A stretch of 64,000 nt of DNA, from contig NC_134355.1 of assembly GCF_048569485.1 (NCBI RefSeq), positions 394,791,422-394,855,421 of the forward strand. The letters are read 5' to 3'. The notes beneath the pieces are model-generated. The model did not search any database and was not told where the DNA came from. It saw only the letters and a program-made list of their open reading frames with translations. A program made the position numbers and the translations under genes. Source of the stretch: Anomaloglossus baeobatrachus (Eukaryota; Chordata; Amphibia; Anura; Aromobatidae). Of this stretch, positions 55,738-64,000 are shown in pieces. Every line of letters starts with the position of its first letter. The first letter of the stretch is position 1.

Positions 55738-56781
55738 TGCAGCCATCCATATGAGGCTTGTTTGTTGTGGGACGACTTGTACTTTTGAATGACGCCATTT
55801 ATTCTGCCCCATGTTGTACTGGAAAACGGAGAGAGAAATTCCAACTGTGGTGAAGTTGCAGGGGAAAAAAAAGTGAAATTCTACAATTTGTTTGTTTTTT
55901 TTTATTTATGTTCTATAGATAGTAATGCTGACCTCGCAGTGTGATTTGCCATGTCAGTACATGATGAGAAAAAAATCAGAAATTTGTCACACACTTTTTT
56001 TTTTTTTTTTTCTTTCTGCTTTTATCGTCATTGTTTTTGAGACCTGTTTGTTCTCATTTTTTGGGGTCTGGGGCTGTGGGAGGGCTTGTTTTTGACCCCT
56101 GAGCTGGTATTTTTACTGATACTATTTTGGAGAGATACAATGTATTGATCGCTTTTTATCGGAATTTTGCAGGTGCCAAAAAAATCTCATTCTGATGTTT
56201 TGATTTTCTCTTCTCGCTGCGCCCTATACCGATCAGATTGATTGATTTATTTTATATTTTGATAGATCAGGCTTTTCTGAACACAACGATACCAAATAAA
56301 TTCTCAAGAGGATGGTGATGATCTGTTTGGAGATCTTCAGCTGAGCCCCGGCTGTCATAACAACCCATCAATGCCCTGTGATCATATGACGGGCACATCA
56401 ATGACACGCTTCCTGTCTGGAAGTCTTAAATACCGCTGTCGGTGATTGACAGCAGCATGTAATTGGTTAAGAGTCTCAGGTAGATCTCTGATCCACCCGC
56501 GACGTATAGGTACTTAATGCTTAATTAATCATCCATGAAGTGCGGGAAAAGATGAGGGCTGATCGTGTAAGCCCACATCAAGGGCAAAGACGACACAGCC
56601 GATGACCTAAATGTGTTATCAGTCGTGAAGAGGTTAAAACTGATTCCTGCTGGCTGGCGGCATTACTAGAGCCAGGCTGTATAATTGCGGTTAAAGATGT
56701 GCGCTCAATTTATAATCCTGCAATAAAGGCAGGGACACGGCCGACGATGTAAATACACATCATTGGTCGTGAAGGGGTTAA
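55738..56781 (+). repeat. TTAA-type anuran repeat, second copy
   Basis: It opens with 'ttgtgggacgacttgtactt' and closes 'gtcgtgaaggggttaa' (TTAA 56778-56781), like 1-1189. An extra similar end, 'gtcgtgaagaggttaa', lies at 56622-56637, so the right end appears duplicated or two copies abut. It is non-coding; the left end is unclear. Confidence 0.5.
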
Positions 56782-57339
56782 AATTGACAGCGCACTCGCC
56801 CATAGAGTTTAAAGGCAACCTGTTAGGCGAGCAGCATGGATCGTTGCCTGGCTGTATGATTGCGGCTAGGTATATTTGCCTCCGCAGCGTGCCGGAGTTT
56901 CAGAAATAATCTAGTTAGAATCCATCCAGAGGCGTTAACCGTAGACGCGACTAGTCCGGTGCTGCCCCAGGTGACTCCATCTATGGACTTCATCTTACCT
57001 TTTTTTCCGGCTATCTCTGTCTTTTTAAGCCTGTAAAAGTACAAAAGTATGGCCAGTCATGGTATGTGCCAAAAAAGACAAAACATTGGAACAGAGCCCA
57101 AAGTGACTTCATCTGCCTCATGACTGGATGTTCAACTCATCCGACATAAAACAGGCCCTCTCTCAGGTCTGGCATGTGTTAGTGGAATAAAGGGTGTTTC
57201 CATGTTACTGATAGCACAAAGGCTCTGGAAAAGTGGCATTGTTCCCCCCCCCCCTCCCCCACAAAAAAAAAACCCCATCAAAATCTGTCCTCTGAAATGC
57301 CATGGCTTCCTGCTGTTTTGGGCTTGCTCCTGTTTTGGG
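56782..57339. other. No recognised feature
   Basis: Intronic sequence, with a C-run and A-run at about 57246-57275 next to the pyrimidine-rich array. No gene or nameable repeat. Confidence 0.4.
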
Positions 57340-58594
57340 CTTGCTGTCTTCTTTTCGGTCGGTCTTTCTCCGTTTCTCTCTTTCGGTCGGTCTTTCTCCG
57401 TTACTCAGTTGGTCGTTCTTTTTCCGTTTTCTCTCTTTCGGTCGGTCTTTCTCCGTTTCTCTCTTTCGGTCGGATTTTCTCCGTTTCTCTCTCTCGGTCG
57501 GACTTTCTCCGTTTCTCTCTCTCGGTCGGACTTTCTCCGTTTCTCTCTCTCGGTCGGACTTTCTCCGTTTCTCTCTCTCGGTCGGACTTTCTCCGTTTCT
57601 CTCTCTCGGTCGGACTTTCTCCGTTTCTCTCTCGGTCGGACTTTCTCCGTTTCTCTCTCTCGGTCGGACTTTCTCCGTTTCTCTCTCTCGGTCGGACTTT
57701 CTCCGTTTCTCTCTCTCGGTCGGACTTTCTCCGTTTTCTCTCTCTCGGTCGGACTTCTCCGTTTTCTCTCTCTCGGTCGGACTTTCTCCGTTTTCTCTCT
57801 CTCGGTCGGACTTTCTCCGTTTCTCTCTCTCGGTCGGACTTTCTCCGTTTCTCTCTCTCGGTCGGACTTTCTCCGTTTCTCTCTCTCGGTCGGACTTTCT
57901 CCGTTTCTCTCTCTCGGTCGGACTTTCTCCGTTTCTCTCTCTCGGTCGGACTTTCTCCGTTTCTCTCTCTCGGTCGGACTTTCTCCGTTTTCTCTCTCTC
58001 GGTCGGACTTTCTCCGTTTCTCTCTCTCGGTCGGACTTTCTCCGTTTCTCTCTCTCGGTCGGACTTTCTCCGTTTTTCTCTCTCTCGGTCGGACTTTCTC
58101 CGTTTTCTCTCTCTCGGTCGGACTTTCTCCGTTTCTCTCTCTCGGTCGGACTTTCTCCGTTTCTCTCTCTCGGTCGGACTTTCTCCGTTTCTCTCTCTCG
58201 GTCGGACTTTCTCCGTTTCTCTCTCTCGGTCGGACTTTCTCCGTTTCTCTCTCTCTCTCGGTCGGACTTTCTCCGTTTCTCTCTCTCTCTCGGTCGGACT
58301 TTCTCCGTTTCTCTCTCTCTCTCGGTCGGACTTTCTCCGTTTCTCTCTCTCTCTCGGTCGGACTTTCTCCGTTTCTCTCTCTCTCTCGGTCGGACTTTCT
58401 CCGTTTCTCTCTCTCTCTCGGTCGGACTTTCTCCGTTTCTCTCTCTCTCTCGGTCGGACTTTCTCCGTTTCTCTCTCTCTCTCGGTCGGACTTTCTCCGT
58501 TTCTCTCTCTCTCTCGGTCGGACTTTCTCCGTTTCTCTCTCTCTCTCGGTCGGACTTTCTCCGTTTCTCTCTCTCTCTCGGTCGGACTTTCTCC

Positions 58595-58656
<62 letters not shown>

Positions 58657-59678
58657 CCTTCTCCGTTTCTCTCTCTCTCTCTCTCTGTCTCTGTCTCTGT
58701 CTCTGTCTCTGTCTCTGTCTCTGTCTCTGTCTCTGTCGGACTTTCTCCGTTTCTCTCTCTCGGTCGGACTTTCTCCGTTTTCTCTCTCTCGGTCGGACTT
58801 TCTCCGTTTTCTCTCTCTCGGTCGGACTTCTCCGTTTTCTCTCTCTCGGTCGGACTTTCTCGTTTCTCTCGGTCGGACTTTCTCCGTTTTCTCTCTCTCG
58901 GTCGGACTTTCTCCGTTTTCTCTCTCTCTCGGTCGGACTTTCTCCGTTTTCTCTCTCTCGGTCGGACTTTCTCCGTTTTCTCTCTCTCGGTCGACTTTCT
59001 CCGTTTCTCTCTCTCGGTCGGACTTTCTCCGTTTCTCTCTCTCGGTCGGACTTTCTCCGTTTCTCTCTCTCGGTCGGACTTTCTCCGTTTCTCTCTCTCG
59101 GTCGGACTTTCTCGTTTTCTCTCTCTCGGTCGGACTTTCTCCGTTTTCTCTCTCTCGGTCGGACTTTCTCCGTTTTCTCTCTCTCGGTCGGACTTTCTCC
59201 GTTTTCTCTCTCTCGGTCGGACTTTCTCCGTTTCTCTCTCTCGGTCGGACTTTCTCCGTTTTCTCTCTCTCGGTCGGACTTTCTCCGTTTTCTCTCTCTC
59301 TCTCTCTCTCGGTCGGACTTTTCTCCGTTTCTCTCTCTCTCGGTCGGGACTTTCTCCGTTTTCTCTCTCTCTCGGTCGGACTTTCTCCGTTTCTCTCTCT
59401 CTCTCGGTCGGACTTTCTCCGTTTCTCTCTCTCTCTCTCGGTCGGACTTTCTCCGTTTCTCTCTCTCTCTCGTCGTCTCGGTCGGACTTTCTCCGTTCTC
59501 TCTCTCTCTCGGTCGGACTTTCTCCGTTTCTCTCTCTCTCTCGGTCGGACTTTCTCCGTTTCTCTCTCTCTCTCGGTCGGACTTTCTCCGTTTCTCTCTC
59601 TCTCTCTCTCTCTCGTCTCTCTCTCCGTCTCTCTCTCTCTCTCTCTCGTCTCTCTCACTCTCTCTCGTCTTCTCTCTC
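57340..59678. repeat. Pyrimidine-rich minisatellite, 26-32-bp unit, about 80 copies, ending in a gap
   Basis: The unit is 'ctctctctc' followed by 'ggtcggactttctccgttt'. Length changes come from the CT and T runs. A pure (CT)n stretch lies at about 58595-58652 and a (CTCTGT)n stretch at about 58684-58736. The right end degenerates into CT/CGT repeats and stops at the N run, so the true length is unknown. Three stop-free frames per strand are by-products. Confidence 0.95.
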
Positions 59679-59878
59679 NNNNNNNNNNNNNNNNNNNNNN
59701 NNNNNNNNNNNNNNNNNNNNNNNNNNNNNNNNNNNNNNNNNNNNNNNNNNNNNNNNNNNNNNNNNNNNNNNNNNNNNNNNNNNNNNNNNNNNNNNNNNNN
59801 NNNNNNNNNNNNNNNNNNNNNNNNNNNNNNNNNNNNNNNNNNNNNNNNNNNNNNNNNNNNNNNNNNNNNNNNNNNNNN
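59679..59878. other. Assembly gap (200 N)
   Basis: A run of exactly 200 N at the end of the pyrimidine-rich array, probably a fixed-size placeholder. The real distance is unknown. Confidence 0.99.
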
Positions 59879-60038
59879 TTCGGCACAATAACGCAGGGAG
59901 CAACAGCGGTAAAAACGCACCAAAAACGCGGCAAAAACGCAGGTGCGTTTTTGGTGCGTTTTTTAACGCAGGTGCACTAATCCTTCACTCTTAAGAAATT
60001 TTCTTAAGAAAAATCATTTTTGTAGTGTGAACATAGCC
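59879..60038. mobile_element. Partial MITE next to the gap
   Basis: The end 'gtagtgtgaacatagcc' and the interior 'aaaaacgcaccaaaaacgcg' with its inverse 'gcgtttttggtgcgtttttt' resemble the element at 8968-9304. The left end is lost in the gap. Confidence 0.45.
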
Positions 60039-60176
60039 TTCCTCCATGGTTTGCTCTACGTGTCCCCCCAGAGAGGTCGGCAGAACAGGAAGGGACAGAT
60101 CTTTTTTGGTTGTGAAGTACAAATTTATTAGAAGGCATAGGATCCTATGATCTCTAATGTACATTACAGTTCAAAA

Positions 60177-61489
60177 GTTTAGGGTCACTTAGATATTTCC
60201 TTATTTTTGAAAGAAAGGCACTTTTTTTTTTTTTTTCAATGAAGCTAACATTAAATTAAACAGAAATACACGCTATACATTGTTAATATGGTAAATGACT
60301 ATTCCAGCTGCAAACGTCTGGTTTTTAATGCAATATCTACATAGGTGTTTTAGAGGGCCATTTCCAACAACCACCACTCCAGTGTTCTAATGGTACATTG
60401 TGTTAGAAGGCTAATGGATGTTTAGAAAACCCTTGTGCAAGTTTGTTAGCACAGCTGAAAACAGTCTTGCTGATTAGAGAAGCTATAAAACTGACCTTCC
60501 TTTGAGCTAGTTGAGAATCTGGAGCATTACATTTGTTGGTTCCATTAAACTCTCAAAATGGCCGGGAAAAGAGAACTTTCATGTGAAACTCGACAGTCTA
60601 TTCTTGTTCTTAAAAATAAAGGATATTCCATGCAAGAAATTGCCAAGAAAACTGAAGATTTCCTACAACAGTGTGTACTACTCCCTTCAGATGAGAGCAC
60701 AAACAGGCTCTAACCAGAGTAGAAAAAAGTGGGAAACCACGCTGCACAACTGAGCAACAAGACAAGTACATTAGAGTCTCTAGCCATGACCTGACACACC
60801 ATGCAGGAAGCCCATATGAAACTGAAGCCTTTGTTTCTTGACCACAGTCCCCTGATGACTAAGTAAACTAAGAAACGCGTCGGGAGGTCTTAGAACATCG
60901 TTAAGGTCAGATTGTTGCCATTTTGAGGCGTATTGTGAGGCTGAGTCCCCCCCCCCTTCTATAGGACAACAGTTTCATTTCTGTATCATTATTAGTGGGA
61001 CCGGATTAAAGGTTCCGGTAACTATGTGTAATAATGCAGACTTAAAAAGCCCAGTACTATTCTGTGGACTAAAGTGCAGTACATATTGGTGTGCAATTTT
61101 GTATGACACTCGTAATAATCTATTTGTCGCCGTTTGCGAGTTTGGTCACGGTGGGGGGTATTCCCCTACCGTCTCCGTTTGTCCTATCTCTATAATAGTA
61201 GGAGCCTGATTTGGGCCCTAATTATTTTATGGTTGGATTTACAACCAATTCTTGTTGTGTGTTCTAAATTTTATTATAGGCGATTAAAAGCTACGTTTTA
61301 ATCGTCACCACCTTTTCTATTATACTTTTGCTTAGCTGACTAATTATTATTCAAGTAAAAGTCATTATTTCTAACCTAGTCAATGTCTGGACTATATTCT
61401 CTATTCACTATGCAACTCATTTGATAAATAAAAGTATGATTTCTCATGGAAAAGACAGAATTGTCCGTGTGACCAAAACTTTTTAACTG
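60177..61489 (+). mobile_element. Third Tc1-like element, interior replaced
   Basis: TA-flanked ends: 'cagttcaaaagtttagggtc' at 60177 and, reverse strand, 'cagttaaaaagttttggtca' at 61489. The ATG at 60558 starts MAGKRELSCETRQSILVLKN, the helix-turn-helix start of a Tc1-like transposase. An extra A in 'aagaaaactgaag' (about 60650) shifts the frame and it soon stops. From about 60830 to 61370 the transposase core is replaced by unrelated sequence containing 'gaaacgcgtcgggagg'. The right terminal region resumes at 'aacctagtcaatgtctgg'. It is inactive. Confidence 0.8.
60830..61370. repeat. Unclassified repeat inside the Tc1-like element
   Basis: It contains 'taagaaacgcgtcgggagg', a motif I associate with fish/amphibian repeats, and a small hairpin 'gattaaaagctacgttttaatc' core at about 61282. 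Borders are approximate and no coding region is recognised. Confidence 0.35.
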
Positions 61490-61522
61490 TAGTGTAGTTC
61501 TCTGCTGCGTGTGCGCCTTTTA

Positions 61523-61875
61523 GGCCTCTTTCACACGGGTGTATAAAGCATGTACATGAAAAACCAGCACTGGTGTCATCAGTGATTTTTCGACATAGAT
61601 AAATAAATGAGTAATGAAGCTTCTTCTATACTTTGCAATGTTAAATGTATACAGCACACAGAAACCATCCATGTGTTACACGTGGTTTTCACTGACCCAT
61701 AGACTTGTAGTGGCCTTTGTCATCCAATCTGCCGGAAAAAAACCCCCAGACATCTGACCTTGTGGTTCACAGGTACATGTGGTCTGTGAAAACATGACTT
61801 GTGAGCAGCCCCATAGGTTATAATGGGTACGCATGGTTTCACATGGATTGGAGACGCGTACATGTGAACAGGGCC
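61523..61875. mobile_element. PIF/Harbinger-like MITE
   Basis: The ends 'ggcctctttcacacg' and 'catgtgaacagggcc' are inverted repeats. TTA lies on the left (61520-61522); the right copy is imperfect. About 353 bp, non-coding. Confidence 0.45.
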
Positions 61876-62974
61876 TATGACAGGACCTTTGCACTTCTGT
61901 TTGCCAAGCTGCGCAAACACCTCAAGATCCCATGCTGCTATTTCCACTTGGAGAAACAGTATCTTGTGAGCTACCGGCATGTCTTACCATTGAAATCAAT
62001 AGACGCTCATTCATAGAATATGTGAACCAGTTTATCATGTGAATTTGGAGCAGAATCTGCTGCAAAAGCCATGTAAAAAATATATGTGAATATACGTTGA
62101 AGGTGTGTTCACATTGAGTTTTTTTTTTTTTTTCCTGCTTATTTTGAAGTTGATATTCATTAAAATTCACATCAAAGTGTGTTTTAGAGCACCACTGAGA
62201 AAACCGAAACCGCTGGTGTGGCGCTTTAAATGTAAGTCTTGTGCCACTAGCATTATACTTGCTCTCCGGCTTTTTTTATGCTTTTTCAGCGCTGCTTCGG
62301 TCTTACGGCGCCATCTTGTGACTGTAACTTTTGATTGGTTGGAAGTTACATCACAAGTTACCAATGCAACTTTGAGAGCAAGAATAAGCCTCTCATAAAG
62401 TTGTATTAATTTGTGACCTCCGATGCAGCTCCATGAAACACTGGATGTGGAGGCAGGTCACAAACCTGAAGGAGACTGACCGGTGTGGTGGCTATAAAAG
62501 GTGAAGTCGCTGGAGGTTGAATACAAGGCCCGGGTCACACTAGAGTATAGCACTTGACCTTTCCCTCATACAAAGCGCATCTGATGCGATATACTAATGA
62601 TACCCAACCCCAAGCTTGCTGCAAGTGTGTCATTCATTGTGCTCCGATTCTCACAGGTGAGGATAAGATGGAGAGATTAATCTCTCAATCTTCTCCATTG
62701 CCTGGCTCGGCGTATATTGGACTGTAATCCGATGACGTCAGTGCAGTCTGATGTTTAACACGCACCCATACACTTGAATGGGTGCACGCCATCCAATATA
62801 CACTGCCAATCGCTTTTTTTTTTTGTCATGACGAATAAGCATGAGAAAAAAATGCTGGTCGCACTGCCCCAAGTGTAGGATTAGAGTGAGTGCTAACCGC
62901 TAATATATCAGGTAACACTGGTCCGAGTCATAAAGCTGTGTGAGCGAGCGCTAATACGGGAGGTAGGGGACGTC
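61876..62974. other. Intronic sequence with possible MITE remains
   Basis: 'aggcccgggtcacacta' at about 62527 looks like another MITE start, but no matching end was found. 'aaggtgtgttcacattgag' at about 62100 is similar. 62250-62520 shows nothing nameable. Confidence 0.3.
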
Positions 62975-64000
62975 AATTTAACCCCTTCAGCCCCCAAGCC
63001 TATTTTGACCCTAAAGACCAGGCCATTTTTTGCAATTCTGACCAGTGTCACTTTATGAGGGTATAACTCTGGAACGCTTCAGCGGATCCCGGTGATTCTG
63101 AGATTGTTTTCTCGTGTCATATTGGGCTTCATGTTAGTGGTAAATTTAGGCCGATATTTTTTGCGTTTCTTTGTGAAAAAAACGGAAATTTCGCTAAAAT
63201 TTTGTAATTTTCAAACTTTGAATTTTTATGCTCTAAAACCAATGAGACATATGACACAAAATAATTAATAAATAACATTTCCCACATGTCTACTTTACAT
63301 CAGAACAATTTTGGGAAAAAAAAAAAAAAATTAAGGAAGTTATAGGGTTCAAAGTTTATGAGCAATTTCTCATTTTTACAACAAAATTTACAAAGCCACT
63401 TTTTTTAGGGACCACATCACATTTGAAGCGATTTTGAAAGGTCTACATGACACAAAACACCCAAAAGTGACACCATTCCAAAAACGGCACTCCTCAGGCT
63501 ACTCAAAACCACATTAAAGAAGGTTATTAACCCTTCAGGTGCTTCACAGTAACTAAAGCAATGTGGAAGCAAAAAATGAACATTTTACTTTTTGCAACAA
63601 AAATGTTAATTTAGCCTCAAATATTGCATATTCACAAGGGTAGCAGGATTAAATGAACCCCCAAAATTTGTTGGGCAATTTCTACTGAGCACGCAGATAC
63701 CTCATATGTGGCGAAAAACCACTGTTTGGGCGCACGGCAGGACTCGGAAGGGAAGGAGCGCCATTTGACTTTTTTGAACAGAAAATTAGCTGGAATCGTT
63801 AGCCGCACCATGTTGCGTTTGGAGAGCCGCTGAGGTGCCGAAACAGTGGAGCTCCCCCACATGTGACCCCATTTTGGAAACTAGACCCCTCATGGAATTT
63901 ATCTAGATGTTTATTGAGCACTTTGAGCCTCTGGGGGTTTCACAAAAGTTAAGAGTTGAGCCGTGAAAATAAAATTTTTTTTTACCACAAAATTGTTACT
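62975..64000 (+). repeat. TTAA-type anuran repeat, left end, runs off the window
   Basis: It begins TTAA (62979-62982) then 'ccccttcagcccccaagcc', the inverse of the 'gaaggggttaa' right ends at 1189 and 56781. It continues through 'aagtgacaccattccaaaaa' and 'tggaaactagacccctca', phrases I know from frog sequence. No transposase is visible within the 1 kb seen. Confidence 0.6.

Larger units (their letters stand above)
53897..64000 (+). other. lmbrd1: Intron 1 of LMBRD1 (inferred), incomplete
   Basis: It follows from the exon call: no further LMBRD1-like exon was seen to the window end, so at least 10.1 kb is intronic. It contains two tandem arrays, an assembly gap, a TTAA repeat, a Tc1-like element and MITEs, all listed separately. 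53900-54440 looks unique apart from two 'agtaatgggcc' phrases (54232, 54324). Confidence 0.55.

Noticed and set aside
57202-59994. Long SLSVGLSPF / RERKRRKSD-type frames of 840-930 codons
   Set aside because: By-products of the pyrimidine-rich tandem repeat; several run across the N gap.
1-64000. rRNA, tRNA or bacterial operon features
   Set aside because: No cloverleaf, rRNA block, Shine-Dalgarno pattern or operon-like gene spacing was seen. The content is vertebrate repeats plus one exon.

Overview
The window looks like a gene-poor stretch of an anuran (frog or toad) nuclear genome. The evidence is the mix of repeats: PIF/Harbinger-type MITEs with TAA/TTA target duplications, several Tc1-like families, Ty3 chromoviruses of the sushi type, a TTAA-bounded 'aaccccttc' repeat I recognise from frog sequence, and many tandem arrays. 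Only one host coding exon can be supported. This is a 17-codon first exon at 53846-53896 (+) whose peptide matches the start of LMBRD1, the lysosomal cobalamin-export membrane protein. It has a GC-box/CCAAT promoter just upstream and a GT splice donor. The rest of that gene must lie to the right of the window. Family calls rest on remembered sequence patterns, since no search was possible.

Layout, left to right. 1-2.0 kb: right end of a TTAA repeat with an 837-bp hAT-like palindromic element in its end. 2.0-6.3 kb: AT-rich DNA with no supported gene. 6.4-11.4 kb: two LTR-like units and four MITEs, one MITE inside an LTR and two sharing one TAA. 12.9-14.5 kb: a nearly complete Tc1-like transposon in a TA microsatellite, its transposase cut by one in-frame stop. 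15-21.5 kb: a foldback repeat, a LINE scrap, half a Tc1-like element and the fossils of two chromoviruses. 22.4-30.2 kb: an older repeat with a BED-finger-like scrap, split by a young, whole-looking sushi-type chromovirus (23681-29713). 30.2-33 kb: a 33-bp minisatellite and smaller tandem repeats. 33-38.5 kb: a solo LTR, MITEs, and a decayed Tc1-like element that has taken three further insertions.

38.57-53.62 kb is a 15-kb minisatellite with a 31-bp unit (about 485 copies, with higher-order structure) that ends only about 230 bp before the LMBRD1 start codon. Intron 1 carries a second array of G-runs and CpGs (54.45-55.43 kb) and a third, pyrimidine-rich array (57.34-59.68 kb) that runs into a 200-N assembly gap. 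The remaining intron holds another TTAA repeat, a Tc1-like element whose middle has been replaced, and MITEs.

The notable points are a host promoter set between large CpG-rich tandem arrays; a very young retroelement with a self-priming-type primer site; a Tc1-like transposase with DD38E spacing; and a three-copy foldback repeat family. No bacterial-type system, CRISPR array, rRNA or tRNA gene was seen.
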